Below, one piece after another: positions 36,346-46,940 of a stretch of DNA of 64,000 bases (positions within the stretch are counted from its first letter, which is position 1; each line of letters opens with the position of its first letter). The notes beneath the pieces were generated by a model. The model did no database searches. It saw nothing but the letters and a program-made list of their open reading frames with translations, and was not told the origin of the DNA. Source of the DNA: Leptospiraceae bacterium. GTDB lineage: Bacteria > Spirochaetota > Leptospiria > Leptospirales > Leptospiraceae. Position numbers and translations under genes: made by a program. Location of the stretch: assembly GCA_022402465.1 (NCBI GenBank), contig JAKRSH010000043.1:310001-374000 (forward strand), written 5' to 3'.

Positions 36346-38190
36346 TTAAGCCTCTTCAATCATTTCAATAATCTGTTCTTTAATTTTTGTATCTTTAGGA
36401 TATTCTAAACTAAGTATTCGATAACTTGGTTTAAATGAACCCTTTATAGAATCAACTGTCGGTTGGAAGTGATTCTTGATTTTCCTAATAACAATTTCCG
36501 ATTCTTCTTTATCTTTGGAATGAAGAATAGCTGTAAATTTGCCTTGACCAGCTCTCACGTAATGATCATTCTCTCCAAGGTGCTCTTGGATACTTTTACG
36601 TAAATTGTCGCAATATTCTGAGAATACATTCTGACCGAGCATTTGTATCATTCTTGGAATATTCTGCACCTTAAATACAATCACAGTAAAAGATATATTC
36701 AAAGATTTCGATTTTGAAATTTCAGAATCAATTCTATCCTCAATAGGGCTAAATGGATTGCTAAAAGAATTTTCTTTCTCCTCAAGAATAAGTATATTTG
36801 CAAAAACTGGTGAAGCTAATTCAAATAAACTTACTAATGATATCTTATAATCTTCTGTGAGTTTTTCTTTAGATTTATGGATGATAAATAAACCAACAAG
36901 CCAATTTAGATTTATCATAGGAATAATTGTAAACTCTTCAATTATTCCTAATTCATCATTGGAAATCAATGATTGCAATTCCATATTAGATTTAAAATCT
37001 TCAAGTTTATAAATGCCCATTACATTGGATACCATACCAACGATGTCAGAATTTCTTCCCATAATCAATTTAGCTGAAGTTTCTGGAGAAAATTGATTAG
37101 ATGTAAAAACTTTATAAGTATCCTTTTCTTTAGGGTCGAATAACATAAAAGTAAATCGTTCGATTTGATAATTTGTTTTAAGAACTTGGATTAAGATGTC
37201 ATAAGCTTGGTCAATTTTTCTAACACTAGCAAATTCTCTTGAAACATTTAATATACCATCGTTGAGGGATATAATCTTATTAAGATATTTTATTTCTTTG
37301 CTTCGTGCTTCGTAATCGCTTACTCTTTCAAAAACAGAGGCAGCAATATCAGCCATTACCTTTACAAATTCGAGATCATCAGAAATATATTCTTCTTCCG
37401 ATATCAACTTACCTAATATTATAATTCCATAAAATTGAGTTAAAGTTTTTATTGGCACAATCACTTCCGCTTGCATAGCTTGGAGAATTGCCTTCTCATT
37501 AGATCCTAGTCCCATTCCCATCAATTCTTGGGCATAAATAACTGATTCTTGTTGTTTAAGAATAGAGTAGATAGGATCTTCATTCGATATAAGCCAATCT
37601 TCAGTAGGTTCAAAACCTTGTGATTCAATTAAAAAGAATTTTGAATAATCATTCTTCGTGGTTGAAAAAATGGCTAGAGTTTCAGCGCCAATTTGCCCCA
37701 TTATCGAATAATTCAAGTTAGAAAAGAAATCATCAAAATTTGAAGAGGCACCTATTTCTTTGGTTATTTCAAAAATAGATTGGTAATTTTCAATTTTTTT
37801 CTTAGATGCTAAATGATATTCTATAGGTGCTGTTGTGAAATCAGATTCATCGTCAAATAGATATTCTTGTTTATCAAGATGTTCCTCTGTAGAATCTTCC
37901 TTAATAGGTGTTTTTATAGAAGATTCACGTGCTTCATCTTCCCAAACTTCAAATTCATCAAGTACGGGTGGTTCATTAAGGTATTCATCCTTAAGCTGTT
38001 CATCCGATTCAATTAATTTTTCAGCCTTTGCAAGTAAGCCTTTTCTTTGAATGGGTTCTATCTTAGTGGATAAATTTTCATCGATAAAAGATTCTGCTTT
38101 TGCAAGTAAACTACTTCCAGAGGACGTAGAAGATTGTACATTCTGTCCTTTGGAGCTTGTGCTATCACTTGCCTTCTCTAAGAGGCCCAT
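36346..38190 (-). CDS. GAF-domain protein with degenerate GGDEF domain and LLxKA repeats
   Basis: Cytoplasmic protein of 614 residues, function unknown. The N-terminus has three related short motifs: GLLEKAS (2-8), SLLAKAESFI (about 27-36) and GLLAKAEKLI (about 51-60), separated by Ser-rich linker. An acidic region follows, then a GAF domain (about 145-295), a second GAF-like domain (about 310-470) and a C-terminal domain shaped like GGDEF (about 490-610), in which the catalytic signature is replaced by RAGQGKFTAIL, so cyclase activity is unlikely. It sits 2 bases after the acidic repeat gene and directly before the MBOAT gene. Confidence 0.8.
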   Translation of the reverse strand: MGLLEKASDSTSSKGQNVQSSTSSGSSLLAKAESFIDENLSTKIEPIQRKGLLAKAEKLIESDEQLKDEYLNEPPVLDEFEVWEDEARESSIKTPIKEDSTEEHLDKQEYLFDDESDFTTAPIEYHLASKKKIENYQSIFEITKEIGASSNFDDFFSNLNYSIMGQIGAETLAIFSTTKNDYSKFFLIESQGFEPTEDWLISNEDPIYSILKQQESVIYAQELMGMGLGSNEKAILQAMQAEVIVPIKTLTQFYGIIILGKLISEEEYISDDLEFVKVMADIAASVFERVSDYEARSKEIKYLNKIISLNDGILNVSREFASVRKIDQAYDILIQVLKTNYQIERFTFMLFDPKEKDTYKVFTSNQFSPETSAKLIMGRNSDIVGMVSNVMGIYKLEDFKSNMELQSLISNDELGIIEEFTIIPMINLNWLVGLFIIHKSKEKLTEDYKISLVSLFELASPVFANILILEEKENSFSNPFSPIEDRIDSEISKSKSLNISFTVIVFKVQNIPRMIQMLGQNVFSEYCDNLRKSIQEHLGENDHYVRAGQGKFTAILHSKDKEESEIVIRKIKNHFQPTVDSIKGSFKPSYRILSLEYPKDTKIKEQIIEMIEEA

Positions 38191-38192
38191 TA

Positions 38193-40913
38193 TTAAAGAC
38201 CAATTTCTTTCATCAATTTTTTATAAAGATCGAAATAATTTGATTTTGAAAACTCTCGAATCATATCATCAGGGAGATTTCCAAGTAAATTATCTAAGTA
38301 AGTAAGAACTTTTTTCTTATCCTCATTGGAAAGTTCATTCCCTTGAGAATCTTTGAATGATTCAGACTGCTCATCTTTACTGAGATCAGAAGTATCCAAT
38401 TCTTCCGCACTTTCTGATGGAGTAGATCTCATTTCTTCTAGAGGGGATAAACCTCCATCTACGGAATACTCATCAAGATCTATCATACTCTCATCTTCCA
38501 AATCATTAGGATCTAAGGAAGCTTTGAGATTGGATTCTAGAACAGGCTCACGATTATCATCAAAGGAAAGAGAATCTATATCTTCTAGATCTTCTCCAGG
38601 TGGAAGATCACCAATAATATCTGTTAGTTCTTCAGAGGTAAGTGCTATTGGCTCATCTTCATTTTCATCAATACCGAAATTTGGTGCTTCTTCTTCATCT
38701 GAAGAAATAGCTTCCGCAAAATCTGAATCTAGCTCATCAACCTCTTCATTGCTTTCATCGGTAAGATCAACTGATTCACCAAAATCTGCAATAGCAGGAA
38801 GTTCGTCCTCACCACCAAGAATATTTCCAAGCTCATCATCAGAAAGTGTAATACTTTCATCTTCTTCATCTGATGATTCATCGAAACCAAAATCAGAATT
38901 TTCTTCTTCACTAGGTTCAGATAATTTATCTACATCCTCAGATGAGACGTCACCGTCTTCTAAAGTAAACTCATCGAAATCAACTGAATCATCAGGTTCA
39001 GGTAGAGTGCTGAAATCATCTAAATCAGCACCTGACTCAACTTTAGATTCTTCTTTAAGCTCAGCAGAGCTGCTATCTTCCTCATCGAAGGCTGAAGAAA
39101 AATCTTCATCAAATCCAAAATCATCTTGTTTTTTGTCTGATTGAGCAAGTGAAGAGTGATCCTCTAAATCTTCAGCACTAAAGATATCAGCAGAATCCTC
39201 AGGTTCTGAAGTAATTGCAGATAATTCATCTATCGAAAGAGTTATAGGTTCATCGGCAGAAGCTTCATCATCTGTTAGATCGATACCACTTGCCAAATCA
39301 GAAAATTCATCATCTAACTCTGGTTCGGATTTATCCTCATCAGACCAAGCAATTTCTGAGTCATCTAAACTTGTATCAGGAAGTGTATCATCAAAGGCAG
39401 AACCAAGGACTTCTTCATCTCCGGTAATGTTAGAGAGTTCATCCATGGAAAGAGTAATTGGTTCATCTTCAGCATCATCATCAACTGTAAATACACTTTC
39501 TTCCTCTGATAAATCTTGATATTCAGAAGAATCTTCGTTAGGACTAGCATCATCAAAAGTAGCAATATTTTCCAGTTCGTCCATGGAAAGTGTGATGGGT
39601 TCGTCGGCTAATTCCTCTTCAGAAAAAATCGAACCTTCAACTTCTTCAAGGTCTTCACCTTCGACCTCAGTATTTATTTCAGCGTTTTCTTCAAAATCCG
39701 TAAAATCTATATCATCTGCAACATTAGTGGGTGGAGTCTCAAGATCCAAATCTAATGCTAAGTTCTCACTCTCGCTACCGACTTCACCCTCAGCCATAAT
39801 ATTTTGTAGCTCATCCATAGATAGGGCAATTGGTTCGTCGGACATATCTTCTTCATCTAATAGAGACGAATCAGAGGATTCTAATTCTTTCGAGGAGCTC
39901 AGTGGATCTATTGTTTCATCAAAAGCAATATCTAGATCTGTGGAGCCTAAATCAAGAAGACCTGCTTCCTTTTCATCTTCCTCATAGATATCCGTTCCAA
40001 GTATTTGATCCAATTCATCATCAGTATAATTCTTATCAGTTGAGTTTGAGTCTTCTGTTAATGAAGAAAATTCAGTATCGATTTCAGGGGAAGAATCAAG
40101 AGATTCCTCATCGATTTTAGTCATAGGAGCATTTACAATATTTTCAAGCTCATCCAAGGAGAGAGTAATAGGTTCATCTTCTGCATCTAAATCATCAAAA
40201 TTAAATTCAGAGTGAGATTCTTTGGATTCGAATTTAATGGGTGAGGAATCATCTTCCTCATTCACAATTTGATCGATTTTTTCATCTATCAAAGGATCAT
40301 CATCATCAATTTCTAAATCAAGGCTAAATTCACTTTCTATATTTTCTGATTCAGATGAAATGTTTGGAATTGATTTAGAGGATTTTTGGGGTTCTTCGAT
40401 ATCATTAAAAAGATCAGGAGCATCAAGTAAAATTTCTTCTTCCTCATCAGTAAAATCATTATTAGATTTTTTAACTTCTTTAGAACTCAACTGTTCTTCT
40501 TCAGGAAGCTCTTCATCAATTAAATCCAAGCCACTATCTAAATCCAAATCGAGGCTAGATGTATCATCAGGGTATTCATCTCCAGCACTAGATACCATAG
40601 AATCGAGTCCGATATCGTCGCTATTCATATTGAATTCAGAGTCATCACCATCTTCGGAAGAATTTGAATCACCTAAATCCAGGGAATCAGTTCCGAAGTC
40701 AAAATCATCGTTATTTTCACTTGTATCTAAAGTATTTATTTCATCAAGATCGGGAGGTTCCATACCAGGATCTAAACCAAAATCAAGTTCATCATTATTA
40801 CTTGCTGATAATGAATCATCATCTTCGAAATCAAACGCGAAAGAATCATCATCTAACACGGGTTCGAGATCCGAAAATTCATCTGGATTTAATTTGCCAG
40901 CTTTGTCAGCCAT
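38193..40913 (-). CDS. Large acidic repeat protein with (D/E)EPI(T/A)LSxDEL motifs
   Basis: Unrecognised 906-residue protein, very rich in Asp, Glu and Ser with few basic residues, with no signal peptide or membrane helix. Seven copies of a motif such as DEPITLSMDELENI are spread irregularly, encoded near 40146, 39808, 39571, 39433, 39221, 38830 and 38624; the last two vary (DESITLSDDELGNI, EPIALTSEELTDI). The acidic spacers between them differ in length and look disordered. The last 45 residues (from LSNEDKKKVLTYLDNLL to KLMKEIGL) form a compact, more balanced helical domain. The motifs may be docking peptides. Its codon and base pattern matches its neighbours. Confidence 0.85.
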   Translation of the reverse strand: MADKAGKLNPDEFSDLEPVLDDDSFAFDFEDDDSLSASNNDELDFGLDPGMEPPDLDEINTLDTSENNDDFDFGTDSLDLGDSNSSEDGDDSEFNMNSDDIGLDSMVSSAGDEYPDDTSSLDLDLDSGLDLIDEELPEEEQLSSKEVKKSNNDFTDEEEEILLDAPDLFNDIEEPQKSSKSIPNISSESENIESEFSLDLEIDDDDPLIDEKIDQIVNEEDDSSPIKFESKESHSEFNFDDLDAEDEPITLSLDELENIVNAPMTKIDEESLDSSPEIDTEFSSLTEDSNSTDKNYTDDELDQILGTDIYEEDEKEAGLLDLGSTDLDIAFDETIDPLSSSKELESSDSSLLDEEDMSDEPIALSMDELQNIMAEGEVGSESENLALDLDLETPPTNVADDIDFTDFEENAEINTEVEGEDLEEVEGSIFSEEELADEPITLSMDELENIATFDDASPNEDSSEYQDLSEEESVFTVDDDAEDEPITLSMDELSNITGDEEVLGSAFDDTLPDTSLDDSEIAWSDEDKSEPELDDEFSDLASGIDLTDDEASADEPITLSIDELSAITSEPEDSADIFSAEDLEDHSSLAQSDKKQDDFGFDEDFSSAFDEEDSSSAELKEESKVESGADLDDFSTLPEPDDSVDFDEFTLEDGDVSSEDVDKLSEPSEEENSDFGFDESSDEEDESITLSDDELGNILGGEDELPAIADFGESVDLTDESNEEVDELDSDFAEAISSDEEEAPNFGIDENEDEPIALTSEELTDIIGDLPPGEDLEDIDSLSFDDNREPVLESNLKASLDPNDLEDESMIDLDEYSVDGGLSPLEEMRSTPSESAEELDTSDLSKDEQSESFKDSQGNELSNEDKKKVLTYLDNLLGNLPDDMIREFSKSNYFDLYKKLMKEIGL

Positions 40914-40922
40914 TTTAAATTA

Positions 40923-41222
40923 TTACCTATCTCCCAAAATAATGACCTGACCATCAAAGATCTCGCCATTCAAATCATATTCTAAACTATGGGATTCCTT
41001 GTCAAAACCACCGGCCTTTTCGATTAGATATTTAAGTGTATCACCTTTTCTCATTTCGTAAATTCCAGGACGATTGACTCCATTCTTAATTTGTACATAA
41101 ATAAGTTCATTCTTACTAAGCTTATCTAATATGGGACGGTTTTCTTTTAAGAAAAATCCACCCACCACTAAAACTAGTAAAACTAGAACGAAATACAACC
41201 AAGATTTTGGAATAGAATGCAC
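40923..41222 (-). CDS. Membrane-anchored SLBB-domain protein
   Basis: Small protein of 99 residues with one N-terminal membrane helix (about 8-26) and one SLBB domain (about 40-98): VQIKNGVNRPGIYEMRKGDTLKYLIEKAGGF resembles the domain found in ComEA and polysaccharide export proteins. No helix-hairpin-helix DNA-binding part follows, so competence is less likely than an envelope or polymer-related role. The start is GTG with AAGGAG close upstream. It begins the five-gene set and lies 38 bases after atpC. Confidence 0.75.
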   Translation of the reverse strand: MHSIPKSWLYFVLVLLVLVVGGFFLKENRPILDKLSKNELIYVQIKNGVNRPGIYEMRKGDTLKYLIEKAGGFDKESHSLEYDLNGEIFDGQVIILGDR

Positions 41223-41260
41223 CTCTCCTTAGTATTTTCGGAAAGATGTAGGTAAAAAAA

Positions 41261-41659
41261 TTAATTTTGTTTTAGTAAAATGCGCGTTTTGGCTTTTTTT
41301 ATTTCTTTTACTTTAGAAGAGGACGCTGGTTCTTTTGAAATCTCAGCTAATTTTGCTTCCACTGCTTTTGAATCGATAGTATCAAGGGTATCAGCACTAT
41401 CCGCTAAAATGTTCACATACCCGTTCTTCACTTCCACAAATCCGCCATCCACAACCATTTTCATGGTCTCTCCATCCAAAAGGCGAATTTGTATGATACC
41501 AACATCCATAGAGGCAATCAAAGCAGCGTGGTTAGGATAAATGCCAAAAGAACCAACCTCTCCAGGAACAATCACGGAAGTAGCCTCTCCCGTGAAAAGG
41601 TTACGCTCTGGAGAAAGAATGGAAAGCTTTAAGGTTTTTGCGTTGCTTGCTTCCGACAT
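41261..41659 (-). CDS. atpC: ATP synthase F1 epsilon subunit
   Basis: Central-stalk subunit of 132 residues. The N-terminal beta-sandwich shows LKLSILSPERNLFTGEATSVIVPGEVG, GSFGIYPNHAALIA and VDGGFVEVKNGYVNILAD; a short C-terminal helical part (AVEAKLAEISKE) follows. It is the last gene of the atp operon, 7 bases after atpD. Confidence 0.95.
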   Translation of the reverse strand: MSEASNAKTLKLSILSPERNLFTGEATSVIVPGEVGSFGIYPNHAALIASMDVGIIQIRLLDGETMKMVVDGGFVEVKNGYVNILADSADTLDTIDSKAVEAKLAEISKEPASSSKVKEIKKAKTRILLKQN

Positions 41660-41666
41660 TTTTCGA

Positions 41667-43106
<1,440 letters not shown>

Positions 43107-43985
43107 TTAATTAATGGAATTCGCTCCACTGACGATTTCAGATATTTCTTGGGTAATCTTAGATTGTCTCGCTCTGTTATAACCACGATTCAAGGACTTG
43201 ATCATATCACCTGCTGCATCTGTTGCTGATTTCATTGCAATTCTTCGTGCAATGTGTTCAGAACAAATAGCTTCCAAGATCGCTCTTTGAAAGGAAACTT
43301 TAACAACCATAGGCAGCAAGCTTTCAAGGATGGATTGTGGATTCGGTTCATAAATTACACTAGCATTCACAGCTTTCGCACCATCAGCTTTCTTTGCATC
43401 CGTAGAACGAATAGGAAGCACTGGTGTGATTTCTGGGTATTGGTGAGCCGAAGATTTGTAAACAGTAGAAATGATCTCGACCGCATCCAATTCTTCTTTG
43501 GCAAATTTGCTCATTACCATATCCGCAAATTCAGAGGCTTCTTTGTAACCAGACTTGTCATCAATATGAGTGTATGAGCCAGCCATAGGAACTTTCAGAT
43601 AACGAAAGAAAGCGATTCCCTTCTTTCCTACCATATGAAGATCAACCTCAACTCCTTGGGAATTGAGCTCTCTAACCCTAGCGAGTGTCATACGATTGAT
43701 ATTTCCATTGTAACCACCACACAAACCTCGGTTTGCCGTGATAGCTATGATTGCAACCTTACGGATCTTATCTGGATTTCTTAGATAAGGACTCTCTACT
43801 TGTTGAGACAAAGATGACAAGGAACTAATTAGCTCTTGGATCTTTCTTGCATATGGCTGAGAAGCTGCTACTTTATTACTCGCTTTCTTGGATTTGGCAG
43901 TTGATACCATCTCCATAGTGCGTGTGATCTTTCGCGTATTCTTAACTGATACGATTCTTTTCTTTATTTCTCTGGGAGAAGCCAC
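43107..43985 (-). CDS. atpG: ATP synthase F1 gamma subunit
   Basis: Rotor shaft subunit of 292 residues. The N-terminal helix [24 protein letters not shown] and the C-terminal signature [17 protein letters not shown] are characteristic. The central Rossmann-like part includes [16 protein letters not shown]. The start is GTG, with AAGG seven bases upstream; the product matches the usual N-terminus of the family. It starts 9 bases after atpA. Confidence 0.96.
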   Translation of the reverse strand: MASPREIKKRIVSVKNTRKITRTMEMVSTAKSKKASNKVAASQPYARKIQELISSLSSLSQQVESPYLRNPDKIRKVAIIAITANRGLCGGYNGNINRMTLARVRELNSQGVEVDLHMVGKKGIAFFRYLKVPMAGSYTHIDDKSGYKEASEFADMVMSKFAKEELDAVEIISTVYKSSAHQYPEITPVLPIRSTDAKKADGAKAVNASVIYEPNPQSILESLLPMVVKVSFQRAILEAICSEHIARRIAMKSATDAAGDMIKSLNRGYNRARQSKITQEISEIVSGANSIN

Positions 43986-43994
43986 GAATGAACC

Positions 43995-45515
43995 TTATCC
44001 TTGTTTCCTATTTCTAAGAAATGTTTCACCTAAGTCAGTACAGTATTGTCTAACCTTGTCTTCGCTGATCATTTCTCTCTTCTCACGAATTTCTTTCAAA
44101 ATTTCAGGGTATTGGTCTCTAAAATTATTGATAAGGAAATCTTTGAATGCCTTCACTTCAGGAACTGGAATTTTATCCATAAAACCTTTTGTTACTGCAA
44201 ATATAATAATAACCTGTTCTTCGATAGGATACGGATTGTTGTCATTTTGCTTTAGTACTTCAACAATTCTAAATCCTCTATCCAACTGGGATTGAGTGGT
44301 TGAATCTAGTTCTGTTCCTAATTGAGCAAATGCTTCCAATTCTCTAAACTGAGCTAGTTCAAGCTTCATGGTTCCCGCAACTTTTTTCATAGCTTTGATT
44401 TGCGCTGCTGAACCAACCCTGGATACTGATGTTCCCACATCTACGGCAGGTCGAACACCTGAGGCAAATAGGTTGGACTGCAAATAAATCTGACCATCTG
44501 TAATCGAAATTACGTTTGTAGGAATATATGCGGAGACCTCACCTTCTTGTGTCTCAATAATAGGAAGTGCTGTCATGGAACCTGCACCATATTGATCATC
44601 TAGCTTTGCAGCTCTTTCAAGAAGTCGAGAGTGAAGGTAAAAGACGTCCCCTGGATAGGCTTCACGACCTGGTGGTCTCTTGAGAAGCAAGGACATTTGG
44701 CGGTATGCAACAGCTTGCTTGGATAAGTCATCATAGACAACTAGGGTAGGCTTCTTTTCGTCATACATAAAGTATTCAGCCATACTCGCACCCGCATAAG
44801 GAGCGATAAATTGCAAAGGAGCAGGATCAGAAGCATTGGCAGCTACTACAATGGTATAACTCATAGCGCCTTTAGCTTTAAGCTTTTCAACTAGCCCTGC
44901 AACAGTAGATGCCTTTTGTCCAATCGCAACATACACACAGATTACTCCCGTGTCTTTTTGGTTGATGATGGTATCAATAGCTATCGCTGTCTTTCCTGTT
45001 CCACGGTCACCGATGATGAGTTCTCTTTGGCCACGACCAATTGGAATCATTGCATCTACAGACATAATTCCTGTCTGCATAGGTTCGCTTACTGGTTGTC
45101 TCATGGAAATACCAGGAGCTGGTGATTCAACGGGTCTTGTTTTCTTAGCAAGAATCGGACCCTTCCCATCTAGTGGCTCACCTAAGGGGTTCACTACTCG
45201 ACCTAGAAGTTCAGGACCAACTGGAACAGATACTATCTCTCCAGTTCTCTTTGCAGTGAATCCCTCTTCAATGGAAACATAATCACCCAGGATTACAACC
45301 CCAACGGAAGTTTCTTCCAAGTTAAGAACTTGGCCCTTTACTCCATTTTGGAATTCTATCAATTCACCTGCCATAACATTGGCAAGTCCGTAGATACGAG
45401 CGATCCCATCCCCTACTTCGAGGACAGTTCCAACTTCATCTACATTTAAATTTTTGTTAAAACTTTGGATTTCTTTCTTTAAAACCGACGTAACTTCGTC
45501 TATCTTAATTTTCAT
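43995..45515 (-). CDS. atpA: ATP synthase F1 alpha subunit
   Basis: Non-catalytic nucleotide-binding F1 subunit of 506 residues. It has the Walker A motif [13 protein letters not shown] near residue 170, the Arg-finger region with the signature [17 protein letters not shown], and a normal C-terminal helical domain. The start overlaps the atpH end by 11 bases. All expected motifs are intact. Confidence 0.98.
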   Translation of the reverse strand: MKIKIDEVTSVLKKEIQSFNKNLNVDEVGTVLEVGDGIARIYGLANVMAGELIEFQNGVKGQVLNLEETSVGVVILGDYVSIEEGFTAKRTGEIVSVPVGPELLGRVVNPLGEPLDGKGPILAKKTRPVESPAPGISMRQPVSEPMQTGIMSVDAMIPIGRGQRELIIGDRGTGKTAIAIDTIINQKDTGVICVYVAIGQKASTVAGLVEKLKAKGAMSYTIVVAANASDPAPLQFIAPYAGASMAEYFMYDEKKPTLVVYDDLSKQAVAYRQMSLLLKRPPGREAYPGDVFYLHSRLLERAAKLDDQYGAGSMTALPIIETQEGEVSAYIPTNVISITDGQIYLQSNLFASGVRPAVDVGTSVSRVGSAAQIKAMKKVAGTMKLELAQFRELEAFAQLGTELDSTTQSQLDRGFRIVEVLKQNDNNPYPIEEQVIIIFAVTKGFMDKIPVPEVKAFKDFLINNFRDQYPEILKEIREKREMISEDKVRQYCTDLGETFLRNRKQG

Positions 45516-46074
45516 ATAATACTCCGGCGGTTATTTTCTGAGATAGTAAGGATTCACTAATACTTTTCAATTTATTCTTCATGGTGGCATCTATCAAAAA
45601 ATCCTCTATACGGATTAAAAATCCACCAATCACATCATCCGAAATTGTGTTATGAATGATTGCTTGTGTTTTAAATTTCTTTTCTATAACTTTCTTAATT
45701 CTTTCTAGAGCTGCTTCTGGCAAGGCTTCTTTGGACACAATAGAAACTTTACTTCTGCCTCTTCTCTTCTCAACCAAGCTTGAGAAAACTTCTGTAATTT
45801 CTGGAAAATATTCCAATCTATCTTTCTGGATCAAAATTCCCATGAAAGAAGTGACTTCTTCTCGAGTCTGTCCGTTCAATGCCTTAGCTATAGCATTGCT
45901 TTTTATATCTTTGTTAACTATTGGAGAAATAATAAATTCACGGACCTGTTTATCATCGAACAATGCCTTCTTTATTTCAAAAAGATCTTGCGCAACTTGG
46001 TCTAAATCCGTGTCTTTAACGATGATCTCTAGCAAAGCTGTTGCGTAAGAATGTGCGACGGCGCTTTGGCTCAT
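45505..46074 (-). CDS. atpH: ATP synthase F1 delta subunit
   Basis: Peripheral-stalk subunit of 189 residues linking F1 to subunit b. The N-terminal helical domain begins [14 protein letters not shown], and the C-terminal part has the family pattern [27 protein letters not shown]. It lies between atpF (3-base gap) and atpA (11-base overlap), the standard order. Confidence 0.93.
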   Translation of the reverse strand: MSQSAVAHSYATALLEIIVKDTDLDQVAQDLFEIKKALFDDKQVREFIISPIVNKDIKSNAIAKALNGQTREEVTSFMGILIQKDRLEYFPEITEVFSSLVEKRRGRSKVSIVSKEALPEAALERIKKVIEKKFKTQAIIHNTISDDVIGGFLIRIEDFLIDATMKNKLKSISESLLSQKITAGVLYEN

Positions 46075-46077
46075 GTT

Positions 46078-46596
46078 TTAGATCCTCTCCAATTTACTGA
46101 GTTCTTTATCAATGAAGGCAGAATAATCTTCTTTCTTCAATTGTTTCTCAAGAATCTCACCTGCGATTTGCACAGAAAGTTCAGCAATCTTGATCTGCAT
46201 TTCATGAACAGCCTTGGTTTTGGCTAACTCAATTTCTCTCAGCGATTGCTCTCTCATCTTACGAATCTCATCATTTGCATCATCCACCATCTTGTTCTTG
46301 ATGACGGAAGCATCTGATTTAGCTTCATTGATAATTCCAAGTGCTTCATCTTTCGAATGATTAACTTTGTCTTGGTAGTCTTTGAGAACTTTTTCAGCCT
46401 CTGCTCTTAGAGTAGATGCCTTAGTGATCTCACCTTCAATTCCCGCTGTTCTATCATCAATTGCCTTTAGAATCAAATCCCAAGCGAATTTCTTGAGAAT
46501 GAATACAACAACTAGAAATGTAACCAGGGTCCATACAACAAGACCCGGATTTACATTCAGCAGGTTTAAACCTCCGCCACTTCCTAAGAAAAACAA
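46078..46596 (-). CDS. atpF: ATP synthase F0 subunit b
   Basis: Peripheral-stalk subunit of 172 residues with one N-terminal membrane helix (NPGLVVWTLVTFLVVVFILKKF) followed by a long charged helix that dimerises. The start is TTG with AAGGG nine bases upstream; the Gly-rich leader MFFLGSGGG before LNLLNVNPGL fits the family's short periplasmic N-terminus. It follows atpE by 12 bases. Confidence 0.93.
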   Translation of the reverse strand: MFFLGSGGGLNLLNVNPGLVVWTLVTFLVVVFILKKFAWDLILKAIDDRTAGIEGEITKASTLRAEAEKVLKDYQDKVNHSKDEALGIINEAKSDASVIKNKMVDDANDEIRKMREQSLREIELAKTKAVHEMQIKIAELSVQIAGEILEKQLKKEDYSAFIDKELSKLERI

Positions 46597-46608
46597 GGTT
46601 GGAAACCC

Positions 46609-46893
46609 TTATTTCTGCTCTACTTGAGTCGTAGCAGGTTTAGCGTTTGATTTTACTAGTTCGTCGTTGATAACTCCACCAGCAGAGAACATGATTACAA
46701 GAGCGAAAAGTGCAGCACCTTCGATCAAGGCAGCAGCAATAATCATACCTGTTTGAATAGAACCTGCAGCGTCTGGTTGACGGCTAATTCCTTCTACAGC
46801 TGAACCACCGATTCTTCCAATACCTAGTCCAGCACCAAGAATAGCCAAACCAGCTCCGATTCCAATTCCAATATATCCTAAACCAAATTCCAT
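46609..46893 (-). CDS. atpE: ATP synthase F0 subunit c
   Basis: Proteolipid that forms the rotor ring, 94 residues with two membrane helices. The first helix carries the Gly-rich GIGAGLAILGAGLGIG, the polar loop is SRQPDAAG, and the ion-binding Glu lies in ALIEGAALFALV. The Glu is followed by Gly, and the Gln/Ser ligand set of sodium-type rings is absent, so proton coupling is inferred. A C-terminal polar tail (KPATTQVEQK) extends beyond the usual length. AGGAG precedes the ATG. Confidence 0.96.
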   Translation of the reverse strand: MEFGLGYIGIGIGAGLAILGAGLGIGRIGGSAVEGISRQPDAAGSIQTGMIIAAALIEGAALFALVIMFSAGGVINDELVKSNAKPATTQVEQK

Positions 46894-46940
46894 ATTAAGT
46901 TAACTCCTGTTAATATTTTAAACTGATACCATAATTCATT

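Noticed and set aside
38353-39144. Long Ser-rich open frame on the plus strand opposite the acidic repeat gene
   Set aside because: The frame stays open because Asp/Glu/Ser-rich coding on the minus strand gives few stop codons on the other strand. It has no ribosome site and no recognisable domain.
38624-40178. Repeated DNA in the acidic gene considered as a CRISPR or tandem repeat array
   Set aside because: The repeats are conserved as peptide, vary in codons, are irregularly spaced and lie in an open reading frame.
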